Assembly (NCBI GenBank): GCA_035528435.1
Contig: DATKYN010000081.1
Coordinates: forward strand, 1-37,108
Origin: SG8-40 sp035528435
GTDB lineage: Bacteria; Pseudomonadota; Gammaproteobacteria; Burkholderiales; Eutrophovitaceae
Length of the DNA: 37,108 nt
Reading direction: 5' to 3'
Position 1 is the stretch's first letter; every line of letters begins with the position of its first letter. A program made the translations under genes and the position numbers. The notes beneath the pieces are model-generated. The model did no database searches, was not told where the DNA came from, and saw only the letters and a program-made list of their open reading frames with translations. Positions 15,992 through 24,394 of this stretch are shown piece after piece.

Positions 15992-17230
15992 ATGACCGAC
16001 TTTTATGACGATCTGGAAACCCGCTCGCCTGAGCAACGCGAACAGGCCTTGCTTGGTTCGCTGCCGGGTCACATCGCACACGCCAAATGGAAAGCACCAT
16101 ATTTCGGCAAGCTGTTGAAACAGGTTGACCCGGAGGCGGTGCGCGACCGCAGTGCACTCGCGAGCATTCCGGTAACCCGCAAGTCCGACCTCATCGCCCT
16201 TCAGAAGGAATCGCCACCTTTTGGCGGCATGACCTCGGTTGCGCATGGAGATCTTGGGAGAATATTTTCTTCTCCCGGCCCAATTTACGATCCACAGGGC
16301 GCAACGGGTGACTTCTGGCGCTTCGGGCGTGCGCTGTGGGCTGCGGGCCTTCGCCGCGGAGATGTTTTGCACAACTGCTTCTCCTACCACTTCACACCTG
16401 CCGGGTTCATGGTTGACCTCGGCGCACAAGCGGTCGGCTGCGCGGTATTTCCAGCAGGTGTTGGCCAGACCGAGATGCAGGTGCAGACCATCGCTGACCT
16501 GCGCCCCAACGCCTACGGCGGAACGCCTTCGTTTCTCAAGATCATCCTGGAAAAGGCCGACGAAATGGGTGTGGACGTCTCCTGCCTCGGCAAGGCACTG
16601 GTGTCAGGCGAAGCACTGCTGCCAGCTGTTCGCGAATCATTCCTGAAACGCGGAATAGAAGTGCGCCAGTGCTATGGGACAGCGGATCTTGGGCTGATTG
16701 CATATGAATCCAGCCCCGACGCAGGCCTGGTTGTCGACGAAGGCGTGCTGCTCGAGATCGTTCGGCCGGGCAGCAATGACCCTGTCAGCGAAGGCGAGGT
16801 CGGCGAGGTTGTGGTAACCAATCTCTCGACGGAGTATCCGTTGATCCGTTTTGGCACCGGCGATTTGTCGGCGCTGTTGCCCGGGCAGAGCCCATGCGGC
16901 CGAACCAATATGCGAATCAAGGGCTGGATGGGCCGTGCGGACCAGACGGCCAAGGTCAAGGGCATGTTTGTTCACCCCTCCCAGGTCGCGGAAATTGCCA
17001 AACGTTATCCGCAAGTCATTCGTGCCCGACTGGTGATCGAGCACGACGTCCAGAGCAACGATCGCATGACCCTTCAGTGCGAGGTCGCGAACGATGGCGA
17101 CTCTCTGGCATCAGCAATATCGGATACGATTCGCGAAATCACGAAACTGCGCGGTGAAGTCAGCGTCGTACCGCCCGGCTCGCTGGCAAACGACGGCAAG
17201 GTGATCGACGATCTGCGCAAGTTCAACTGA
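15992..17230 (+). CDS. PaaK-like phenylacetate-CoA ligase family protein
   Basis: A 412-residue ANL-superfamily protein of the PaaK branch. It has LASIPVTRKSDL near the N-terminus, AYGGTPSFLKIILEKADE, the A5-like QCYGTADLGLIAYE, the RFGTGDLSALL motif and RIKGWMGRADQTAKVKGMFVHPSQV of the C-terminal hinge, then NDGKVIDDLRKF. The phosphate-binding loop (usually SSGTTGKPT) reads SSPGPIYDPQG and so lacks the Thr/Lys pattern. A similar SPGPIY text occurs in PaaK-like proteins beside liv-type genes, so this is probably a subfamily trait and not a mutation. It may be a ligase with an altered loop or a related acyl-handling protein. Confidence 0.83.
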   Translation: MTDFYDDLETRSPEQREQALLGSLPGHIAHAKWKAPYFGKLLKQVDPEAVRDRSALASIPVTRKSDLIALQKESPPFGGMTSVAHGDLGRIFSSPGPIYDPQGATGDFWRFGRALWAAGLRRGDVLHNCFSYHFTPAGFMVDLGAQAVGCAVFPAGVGQTEMQVQTIADLRPNAYGGTPSFLKIILEKADEMGVDVSCLGKALVSGEALLPAVRESFLKRGIEVRQCYGTADLGLIAYESSPDAGLVVDEGVLLEIVRPGSNDPVSEGEVGEVVVTNLSTEYPLIRFGTGDLSALLPGQSPCGRTNMRIKGWMGRADQTAKVKGMFVHPSQVAEIAKRYPQVIRARLVIEHDVQSNDRMTLQCEVANDGDSLASAISDTIREITKLRGEVSVVPPGSLANDGKVIDDLRKFN

Positions 17231-17246
17231 CCACACGGAAATCCAA

Positions 17247-17840
17247 ATGAGTGAAAAACCAATCAGCAGTTACCCGGTGCCGGAGCTGGCCGATCTGCCT
17301 GAAGACATTCGGAACATGATGCTCGCGGTGCAGGAGAAAGCCGGATTCATTCCGAACGTTTTCCTCGCACTGACGCACCGTCCCGATGAATTTCGTGCCT
17401 TCTTCGCGTATCACGATGCGTTGATGTTGCGCGATTCAGGGCTGTCGAAAGCGGAGCGCGAGATGATCGTGGTTGCGACCAGCGGCGTGAATCACTGCCT
17501 GTATTGCGTCGTCGCGCACGGGGCGATACTGCGCATCTACGCAAAGAACCCGCAGATCGCCGATCAGGTCGCGGCGCATCATTCGCGGGCTGACATTACC
17601 GATCGTCAAAAGGCGATGCTGGATTTCGCCGTGAAACTGGCACGCACGCCCGAAACCGTCGGTGAAGCAGACAAGGCGACTCTGCGCCAGCACGGCTTCA
17701 ACGACGAGGATATCTGGGACATCGGCGCCATTACCGCGTTTTTCGCTTTGTCCAATCGCATGGCGATCCTGACCGACATGCGTCCCAATGACGAGTTTTT
17801 CCTGATGGGGCGGACACCACCAAAGTCAAAGAAAGCCTGA
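17247..17840 (+). CDS. Peroxidase-related AhpD-like protein (carboxymuconolactone decarboxylase fold)
   Basis: A 197-residue protein of the peroxidase-related (AhpD-like) family. The redox motif is NHCLYCVVAHG, with C84, C87 and H91, and Glu72 in the preceding helix (KAEREMIVV) fits the AhpD proton relay. The N-terminal PELADLPEDIR and AGFIPNVFLALTHRP are family text. Such proteins reduce peroxides or protect partner enzymes; the substrate here is unproven. The gene starts 16 bases after the PaaK-like stop and is the last gene of the unit. Confidence 0.88.
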   Translation: MSEKPISSYPVPELADLPEDIRNMMLAVQEKAGFIPNVFLALTHRPDEFRAFFAYHDALMLRDSGLSKAEREMIVVATSGVNHCLYCVVAHGAILRIYAKNPQIADQVAAHHSRADITDRQKAMLDFAVKLARTPETVGEADKATLRQHGFNDEDIWDIGAITAFFALSNRMAILTDMRPNDEFFLMGRTPPKSKKA

Positions 17841-17938
17841 GCACAAGCGAGCTTTCACATTATGAACTGTAATGGAATCTGACTTATGCCCTTAAGCCAC
17901 TAAATTGCCTTTTTACAGCCGTATTTGCAGTATGCCAG

Positions 17939-17947
17939 TGCTATAAT
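17939..17947 (+). promoter_or_regulatory. Extended -10 promoter of aceE
   Basis: TGC followed by TATAAT (perfect -10 hexamer at 17942-17947, with the extended TGn in front) lies in the AT-rich gap before aceE, about 68 bases before its ATG. No good -35 lies at 17 bases, which is tolerated in extended -10 promoters. Confidence 0.7.
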
Positions 17948-18014
17948 TTTTGCCTTCACGGGACCGCACAATCAATGCACGAGCCCGTTCCATCCTCACA
18001 AAGGGTTATAAAAG

Positions 18015-20687
18015 ATGGCAGCGCTACCGGACGACGATCCACAGGAAACCAGGGAATGGCTGGACGCGCTCGACAGCGTCCTGAAGCACGAGGGGCCTGA
18101 GCGGGCGCACTACATTCTCGAGCAACTCATCGAAAAGGCGCGCCGATCCGGCGCTTATCTGCCTTACAGCGCCAATACTGCCTACATCAACACCATACCG
18201 CCCGGGAAGGAAGAAAAATCACCTGGCGATCATGAGCTTGAGCACCACATCCGATCCTACGTGCGGTGGAATGCGGCTGCCATGGTATTGCGCGCCAACA
18301 AGGACACCAACGTCGGCGGTCATATCGCCAGTTTCGCCTCGGCAGCGACACTCTATGACGTCGGCTACAACCACTTCTGGAACGCGCCTTCGGAAAATCA
18401 CGGCGGTGATCTGGTCTTCGTTCAGGGCCATTCAGCACCCGGCGTCTATGCACGCGCCTTCATGCTGGGCCGACTGACAGAGAAACAAATGGATAACTTC
18501 CGCCAGGAAGTCGATGGCGACGGACTGTCTTCCTATCCCCATCCCTGGCTGATGCCGGACTTCTGGCAATTCCCGACCGTGTCGATGGGCCTGGGGCCAA
18601 TCATGGCAATCTATCAGGCGCGCTTCATGAAGTACCTGCAGGATCGCGGCATCGCGAACACCGAAGGCCGCAAGGTGTGGTGCTTCCTCGGCGATGGCGA
18701 AACCGACGAACCTGAATCTCTGGGTGCGATCGGCATCGCCGCCAGCGAACGCCTCGACAACCTGATATTTGTTGTGAATTGCAACCTGCAACGTCTCGAC
18801 GGACCGGTGCGCGGCAACGGCAAGATCATTCAGGAGCTGGAAGCCGATTTCCGTGGCGCCGGATGGAATGTGATCAAGCTGGTATGGGGCTCCTACTGGG
18901 ATCCGCTGATTGCCCGTGATACCGACGGCGTGTTGCAAAAACTGATGGAAGAAACCGTCGACGGCGAATACCAGACTATCAAGTCGAAGGACGGCGCTTA
19001 CGTGCGCGAGCATTTCTTCGGCAAATACCCGGAGACACGCGCCATGGTGTCGAATCTGTCGGACGACGATATCTGGCGACTGAACCGCGGCGGCCACGAT
19101 CCACACAAGATATATGCGGCCTACGCGGCGGCCGCGAAGCACACCGGGCAGCCGACAGTGATTCTCGCCAAGACCATCAAGGGTTACGGCATGGGTGAGG
19201 CCGGCGAAGCGCAGAACATCACCCACCAGCAGAAGAAAATGGGGACGACCTCGCTCAAGTCGTTTCGCGACCGGTTCAATTTACCGGTTCCTGACGAGAA
19301 GCTCGACGAGATCCCCTACCTGACCTTCGAAGAAGGCTCGCCGGAACTGGAATACATGCACAAGCGTCGCGAGGCGCTCGGCGGCTATCTGCCGACGCGC
19401 CGGCGCACCGGCGACGCGCTCGACACGCCACCGCTGTCTGCGTTCGAAGGGTTGTTAAAGGACTCCGGCGAACGGTCGTTCTCCACCACCATGGCATTTG
19501 TGCGCATCCTCGGGACTCTGGTCAAAGACAAGAATATCGGCAAGCGGGTCGTGCCCATTGTTCCCGACGAGTCACGCACATTCGGCATGGAGGGGATGTT
19601 CCGGCAACTGGGCATCTGGTCTTCGGTCGGTCAGCTCTACACGCCGCAGGATGCCGACCAACTCATGTTCTACAAAGAGGACAAGCACGGCCAGATTCTG
19701 CAAGAAGGCATCAACGAAGCCGGCGCCATGTCATCGTGGATTGCTGCGGCGACATCCTATTCGACGCACGGCGCTTCGATGATTCCGTTCTTCATCTACT
19801 ACTCGATGTTCGGCTTCCAGCGCATCGGCGATCTCGCCTGGGCGGCAGGCGACCAGCGCGCGCGCGGCTTCCTGCTGGGCGGGACTGCGGGACGCACGAC
19901 GCTTAACGGTGAGGGCTTGCAGCATGAGGACGGCCATAGCCACCTGATGTCATCGACGGTTCCCAACTGCATATCCTATGACCCGACGTTTGCCTACGAA
20001 GTCGCAGTCATCATTCAGGACGGTCTGCGCCGGATGTACAAGGAGCAGGAAGACGTCTTCTATTACCTCACCGTGATGAACGAAAACTATCATCATCCGG
20101 CCATGCCAGAGGGCGCTGAAGAAGGCATCATCAAGGGGATGTACCGGCTGTCGGAGAGCAAACTAGGCGAGGGCAAGGGCAATAAAAAAACGCCCCGGGT
20201 ACAACTGCTCGGCAGCGGAACGATACTGCGCGAGGTCATTGCTGCACAGGCAATGCTGGAAGAAGACTTCGGCATCGCCGCGGATATCTGGAGCTGCCCG
20301 AGTTTTACAGAATTGAGACGCGAAGGGCTTGGCGTAGAGCGCTGGAACATGCTGCACCCGGACGAGAAACCACGTGAAGCCTACGTTAGCAAATGTCTCG
20401 ATCGCGCCACCGGACCAGTGGTGGCGGCGACAGACTACATGAAGATGTTTGCCGATCAGATCCGGCCGTTCATTCACAAGCATTTCGTCGTGCTTGGTAC
20501 TGACGGATTCGGTCGCTCGGACACGCGCGAAAAATTGCGGGGATTCTTCGAAGTCGATCGTCGGTACGTCACCGTTGCCGCGCTCAAGGCGCTCGCCGAC
20601 GAAGGCACTATCCCGACTTCCAAAGTCGCGGCAGCTATTGAGAAATACGGTCTCAACCCGGACAAGCCTGATCCGACGACAGTCTGA
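18015..20687 (+). CDS. aceE: Pyruvate dehydrogenase E1 component, homodimeric type
   Basis: An 890-residue thiamine-diphosphate enzyme (E. coli AceE has 887) that decarboxylates pyruvate and acetylates the lipoyl domain of AceF. The ThDP/Mg motif starts GDGETDEPES (226 onward) and ends in NCN at 255-257, followed by LQRLDGPVRGNGKIIQELE. GYGMGEAGEAQNITHQ keeps the active-site His of the flexible loop. VPDESRTFGMEG and the TAGRTTLNGEGLQHEDGHSH block of the central domain are intact. The N-terminal region begins DDDPQETREWLDALDSVL as usual. It is transcribed from the extended -10 promoter just upstream and continues into aceF, 65 bases later. Confidence 0.98.
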   Translation: MAALPDDDPQETREWLDALDSVLKHEGPERAHYILEQLIEKARRSGAYLPYSANTAYINTIPPGKEEKSPGDHELEHHIRSYVRWNAAAMVLRANKDTNVGGHIASFASAATLYDVGYNHFWNAPSENHGGDLVFVQGHSAPGVYARAFMLGRLTEKQMDNFRQEVDGDGLSSYPHPWLMPDFWQFPTVSMGLGPIMAIYQARFMKYLQDRGIANTEGRKVWCFLGDGETDEPESLGAIGIAASERLDNLIFVVNCNLQRLDGPVRGNGKIIQELEADFRGAGWNVIKLVWGSYWDPLIARDTDGVLQKLMEETVDGEYQTIKSKDGAYVREHFFGKYPETRAMVSNLSDDDIWRLNRGGHDPHKIYAAYAAAAKHTGQPTVILAKTIKGYGMGEAGEAQNITHQQKKMGTTSLKSFRDRFNLPVPDEKLDEIPYLTFEEGSPELEYMHKRREALGGYLPTRRRTGDALDTPPLSAFEGLLKDSGERSFSTTMAFVRILGTLVKDKNIGKRVVPIVPDESRTFGMEGMFRQLGIWSSVGQLYTPQDADQLMFYKEDKHGQILQEGINEAGAMSSWIAAATSYSTHGASMIPFFIYYSMFGFQRIGDLAWAAGDQRARGFLLGGTAGRTTLNGEGLQHEDGHSHLMSSTVPNCISYDPTFAYEVAVIIQDGLRRMYKEQEDVFYYLTVMNENYHHPAMPEGAEEGIIKGMYRLSESKLGEGKGNKKTPRVQLLGSGTILREVIAAQAMLEEDFGIAADIWSCPSFTELRREGLGVERWNMLHPDEKPREAYVSKCLDRATGPVVAATDYMKMFADQIRPFIHKHFVVLGTDGFGRSDTREKLRGFFEVDRRYVTVAALKALADEGTIPTSKVAAAIEKYGLNPDKPDPTTV

Positions 20688-20752
20688 ATGACACCGGATT
20701 CGCGAATGATGAAGCCCGAAAATCAAAGATCAAGAGAATCAAGGATACGCAT

Positions 20753-22084
20753 ATGGCAAGCCTGAAAGACGTACTGGTACCCGACATCGGTGACTTCAAG
20801 GATGTTCCCGTCATAGAGGTGCTGGTCAAGCCCGGCGACACTGTCAATCCGGAAGATTCGCTGATCACACTCGAGTCGGACAAGGCGACAATGGAAGTGC
20901 CGGCCCCATTCGGCGGCACCATCAAGGAGATGAAGGTCAAGGTCGGTGACAAGGTTGCCGAGGGCGCAACCATCCTCACCATTGAAGCCAGCGACGGAGC
21001 GCCCACTGCGGCCGGGCAAGGCAAACCTTCTCCGGCACCAGCCGCCACGCCTGCTGCCGATACATCCGCCCCACCGACTGCTGAACCGGCACCGCCCGCA
21101 GCATCCGCGCCACCACCTGCTGCTGCCGCACCGGCGACGCCGGCCGCGATCGACGAGCGCGCATTCGTCGCTGCGCACGCGAGTCCCGGTGTACGGCGAT
21201 TCGCGCGCGAGCTTGGCGTCGACCTTGGTAAGGTGAATGGCAGCGGGCCGAAGAGCCGGATACTGAAAGAAGATATAGAGAAGTTTGTGAAAGGCGTTAT
21301 GACCAGCGGCGGTGCTAGCACCGGCGCTTCCGGTGCCGGCCTCGCGCTCGGACTGCCGGCGTGGCCAGTTGTCGATTTTGCGAAGTTCGGCCCGGTTGAA
21401 ACGCAAAAGATGTCGCGTATCAAGAAGATCTCCGGTCCGGCATTGCACCGCAACTGGGTGCACATACCGCATATCACGCAAAACGATGAGGCAGACGTCA
21501 CCGAACTGGAAGCATTCCGCAAGTCGATGGCAAAAGAAGCGGAGAAGGCGCAAGTCAAACTGACTCCACTTGTCTTCATCATGAAGGCAGTCGTCGCGGC
21601 GCTGAAAAAGCACCCCGAATTCAATTCTTCGCTCGCACCGGAAGGCGATGCGCTGATCATCAAGGGCTACTACAACATCGGCGTGGCAGTTGATACGCCA
21701 GGCGGACTGGTCGTACCAGTGGTTCGCGACGTCGACCAGAAAGGCGTGATGCAACTGGCGGCGGAACTGGGAACGCTGAGCAGCAAGGCACGCGACAGCA
21801 AGCTCGGGCCGAAGGATATGCAAGGCGGTACTTTTTCGATTTCGAGCCTGGGAGGCATCGGCGGCGGGCATTTCACGCCAATCGTCAACGCTCCCGAGGT
21901 CGCGATACTTGGCGTATCACGCTCGGTCATGAAGCCGGTATGGGATGGTAAGAATTTTGAGCCACGGCTGATGCTGCCACTGTCACTATCCTATGATCAC
22001 CGCGTCATCGACGGTGCCGAAGGTGCGCGATTCATCACCTATCTGAATGCCGTACTCAGCGACATTCGCAGGGTGCTGCTATAG
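20753..22084 (+). CDS. aceF: Pyruvate dehydrogenase E2, dihydrolipoyllysine acetyltransferase
   Basis: A 443-residue core subunit of the complex. There is one lipoyl domain (residues 1-80, lipoyl Lys K44 in ESDKATMEVP), a flexible Ala/Pro linker at about 83-138, a peripheral-subunit-binding domain (SPGVRRFARELGVDLGKVNGSG...ILKEDIEKF) at about 143-180, and the catalytic domain with H416 and D420 in LSYDHRVIDG. E. coli AceF has three lipoyl domains; one or two is common in betaproteobacteria. AAGGA lies before the ATG. No lpd (E3) gene follows; the next gene is nadD, so E3 must be encoded elsewhere. Confidence 0.97.
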   Translation: MASLKDVLVPDIGDFKDVPVIEVLVKPGDTVNPEDSLITLESDKATMEVPAPFGGTIKEMKVKVGDKVAEGATILTIEASDGAPTAAGQGKPSPAPAATPAADTSAPPTAEPAPPAASAPPPAAAAPATPAAIDERAFVAAHASPGVRRFARELGVDLGKVNGSGPKSRILKEDIEKFVKGVMTSGGASTGASGAGLALGLPAWPVVDFAKFGPVETQKMSRIKKISGPALHRNWVHIPHITQNDEADVTELEAFRKSMAKEAEKAQVKLTPLVFIMKAVVAALKKHPEFNSSLAPEGDALIIKGYYNIGVAVDTPGGLVVPVVRDVDQKGVMQLAAELGTLSSKARDSKLGPKDMQGGTFSISSLGGIGGGHFTPIVNAPEVAILGVSRSVMKPVWDGKNFEPRLMLPLSLSYDHRVIDGAEGARFITYLNAVLSDIRRVLL

Positions 22085-22190
22085 AAGCAGTTCGCATCTC
22101 CGTGATCCGTCCGCGCCAGCGCTCCGCCAGTTCGTACGAATCAATTGTCGCAAGGCGTAACGCCTGCGCGGCGCGGTCGCGGCGCCAGAG

Positions 22191-22862
22191 TTGAGCTCCG
22201 CGACCGCCATCGGCCTGTTCGGGGGCACGTTCGATCCGATCCATTTCGCGCACCTGCGTCTCGCCGAAGAGATTGCCGAAGCCTTCGATCTTCAACAGGT
22301 AAGGATAATTCCCGCCGCTGTGCCGCCGCACCGGGGCGAGCCCGCCGCCTCGCCCGAGCATCGCCTCGCAATGATCCGGTTGGCGATCGAGGGCAATCCC
22401 GGGTTCGTGGTGGATGCACGTGAGCTCAGCCGTAGTGGTCCGAGTTTTACCATCGACACGCTGGCCGAGATGCGTAGCGAATCGGGCGTGCAGCCGCTTT
22501 GCCTGTTGATGGGCGCAGACGCTTTCGCGACCCTGACAACCTGGCACCGCTGGGAAGATCTGTTCGATCTCGCGCACGTCATCGTCGCCAGACGCCCGGG
22601 ATTTCCACTTGAACAACTTGCGTTGTCGCTGCCCGAACCCTTGCGCGCACAATACGAAAGGCGACTCGAACCGAACCCGGTAGCGCTCCAACGCGCTCCG
22701 GCCGGCAGCTTGTTCACACATGAATTAACGGCGCTGGACGTGTCGGCAACTGCAGTACGGAGTTTGATACGCAGAAGAGCGAGTCTGCGCTATCTCCTCC
22801 CGGACGCGGTAATCGCGTATATTGATGCGCACGGACTGTACAAGGAGCAAGATGCAAACTGA
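22191..22862 (+). CDS. nadD: Nicotinate-nucleotide adenylyltransferase
   Basis: A 223-residue enzyme that makes nicotinic acid adenine dinucleotide from NaMN and ATP in NAD synthesis. The nucleotidyltransferase motif GLFGGTFDPIHFAH is at 8-21; the HxGH box is HFAH, with Gly replaced by Ala. PPHRGEPAASPEHRLAMIRLAI, LLMGADAF-TL-TWHRWEDL and the C-terminal SATAVRSLIRRR (ISSTxIR motif) are present. The TTG start at 22191 has only a weak ribosome binding site but leaves the usual number of residues before GGTFDP. Its end overlaps the rsfS start by 11 bases. Confidence 0.95.
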   Translation: MSSATAIGLFGGTFDPIHFAHLRLAEEIAEAFDLQQVRIIPAAVPPHRGEPAASPEHRLAMIRLAIEGNPGFVVDARELSRSGPSFTIDTLAEMRSESGVQPLCLLMGADAFATLTTWHRWEDLFDLAHVIVARRPGFPLEQLALSLPEPLRAQYERRLEPNPVALQRAPAGSLFTHELTALDVSATAVRSLIRRRASLRYLLPDAVIAYIDAHGLYKEQDAN

Positions 22863-23238
22863 AGCACTATGCCGCGCCGCAGTGGATGCGCTGGAAGACA
22901 TCAAGGCAGAAGATATTGTGGTTCTGGATGTTCAGAAGATGAGCTCTCTGTTCGATTTCATCATAGTCGCGAGCGCGGAATCGACTCGCCAGACACGCGC
23001 GCTGGTAAACAACCTTCAGGACAAGGTCAAGGCACTTGGCGGCCAGATACTCGGGGTCGAAGGGGAAAATTCCGGTGAGTGGGTACTGGTCGACCTGGGC
23101 GATGTAATCGTTCACGTTATGCAGCCGGCAGTACGAACTTATTACAATCTTGAACAACTGTGGGGCGGAGAAACGCCGCAGCCCAAATCCGCCATGATGC
23201 GCGCTGAAGGCAGTGCAGAACACAGCTCGCCTGGCTGA
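22852..23238 (+). CDS. rsfS: Ribosomal silencing factor RsfS
   Basis: A 128-residue protein that binds uL14 of the large ribosomal subunit and blocks subunit joining during slow growth. SSLFDFIIVASAESTRQTRALVN, VEGENSGEWVLVDLGDVIVHVM and YYNLEQLWG are signature text. ATG 22852 is chosen over an in-frame ATG 30 bases earlier because AAGGAG lies six bases before it and the family N-terminus (ALCRAAVDALEDIKAEDI) starts there. The start overlaps the end of nadD, a common arrangement. Confidence 0.96.
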   Translation: MQTEALCRAAVDALEDIKAEDIVVLDVQKMSSLFDFIIVASAESTRQTRALVNNLQDKVKALGGQILGVEGENSGEWVLVDLGDVIVHVMQPAVRTYYNLEQLWGGETPQPKSAMMRAEGSAEHSSPG

Positions 23239-23261
23239 AACAGAGGGCGGCCACTGCACCC

Positions 23262-23738
23262 GTGAAGTTGCATATCATCGCCGTCGGACACAGGCCTCCG
23301 GCCTGGATCAGTAGCGGGTTCGAGGAATATGCACGGCGGATGCCGCGTGAAATGCCGGTGGTGCTGACAGAAATCCGGGCGGGTGGTCGCACCGGCAAGG
23401 GTGCGGCGCAGGGAATACGGGCCCGTGTTACCGAGCGGGATCGAATTGTTGCCGCCATCCCATCTCACGGTGTAAAAGTAGCGTTGGACGAGCGCGGGAA
23501 AACACTTACGACGGCACAGTTAGCCGCTCAAATACAGGACTGGATGGTTGACGCCCGGGACGTCTGTTTTCTGATCGGCGGTGCAGATGGGCTGGACGAG
23601 AGCCTCAAGGAAGGTGCGAATCTCGTTTTTTCGCTCTCTAAACTGACAATGCCGCACGCGCTCGCACGCGTCGTGCTTGTCGAACAGCTTTACCGGGCAA
23701 CATCGATCATGCGTAATCACCCCTACCACCGGGAATAA
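23262..23738 (+). CDS. rlmH: 23S rRNA pseudouridine-1915 N3-methyltransferase
   Basis: A 158-residue SPOUT methyltransferase that modifies pseudouridine 1915 in helix 69 of 23S rRNA. The SAM-binding knot is visible as VALDERGKTLTTAQLAAQ, then CFLIGGADGLDES, and the C-terminal block SLSKLTMPHALARVVLVEQLYRA, ending HPYHRE, is almost invariant in the family. The start is GTG at 23262, 23 bases after rsfS, behind GAGGG. Confidence 0.97.
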   Translation: MKLHIIAVGHRPPAWISSGFEEYARRMPREMPVVLTEIRAGGRTGKGAAQGIRARVTERDRIVAAIPSHGVKVALDERGKTLTTAQLAAQIQDWMVDARDVCFLIGGADGLDESLKEGANLVFSLSKLTMPHALARVVLVEQLYRATSIMRNHPYHRE

Positions 23739-23773
23739 AAGACCAGCCGACGTTATTGAAGGCGGAGAATAAA

Positions 23774-24394
23774 GTGGCTTTTCTCGAAAGACATATCTAC
23801 CTTGCTTCGCGCAGCGCCAGGCGCCGGGACATCCTCAAACAGATGGGGGTAAGTTTTGAAATGCTGCTGCTGCGAGAGGGACCCGGGCGGGAAGCCGATT
23901 TCGATGAAACACCGCATACCGGTGAAAATCCCGGGGAATACGCCCGCCGAATCGCCCGCCTCAAAGCCGAAGCCGGCTGGGCTAGACTGGAACAGCGCAG
24001 ACTTTTGCGATATCCGGTCCTCGCAGCGGACACGACCGTTGCCGTAGGAGACAGCATACTTGGCAAACCATCCGACCGCGAAGACGCGGTGGCAATGCTC
24101 AAGCAGATCTCCGGAACCACCCACTACGTGCACACTGCCGTCGCCGTCAAATACAACGATCGTTTCGAGGAAGCACTTTCAACAACCGAAGTTCGCGTTC
24201 GCGAAGTGGAGGACGACGAGATTCGCCGTTATGTCGCCTCCGGCGAACCATTCGACAAGGCTGGCGCCTACGGCATTCAGGGACGTGCCAGCATTTTTAT
24301 CGAGCACATTTCCGGCAGCTACAGCGGCGTCGTTGGGTTGCCCATTTTTGACACGGCGCGCCTGCTTGCCTCGTTCGGACTGCGCACCACGTGA
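23774..24394 (+). CDS. maf: Maf-like nucleoside triphosphate pyrophosphatase, YhdE type
   Basis: A protein of about 206 residues that hydrolyses NTPs to NMP and pyrophosphate. It has the motif LASRSARRRDIL at the N-terminus, the catalytic Asp in LAADTTVAVGDSILGKP, then HYVHTAVAV, and the GAYGIQGRASIFIEHISGSYSGVVGLP end that marks the YhdE (dTTP/UTP) rather than YceF branch. GTG at 23774 is preferred because GGAG (23764-23767) lies six bases upstream and the conserved sequence starts soon after. A TTG at 23756 would add six residues. Its stop overlaps the GTG of rng. Confidence 0.93.
   Translation: MAFLERHIYLASRSARRRDILKQMGVSFEMLLLREGPGREADFDETPHTGENPGEYARRIARLKAEAGWARLEQRRLLRYPVLAADTTVAVGDSILGKPSDREDAVAMLKQISGTTHYVHTAVAVKYNDRFEEALSTTEVRVREVEDDEIRRYVASGEPFDKAGAYGIQGRASIFIEHISGSYSGVVGLPIFDTARLLASFGLRTT

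Noticed and set aside
20653..21871. Two minus-strand open frames rich in Gly, Ala and Ser
   Set aside because: They are antisense to aceF, and their composition mirrors the Ala/Pro linker codons.
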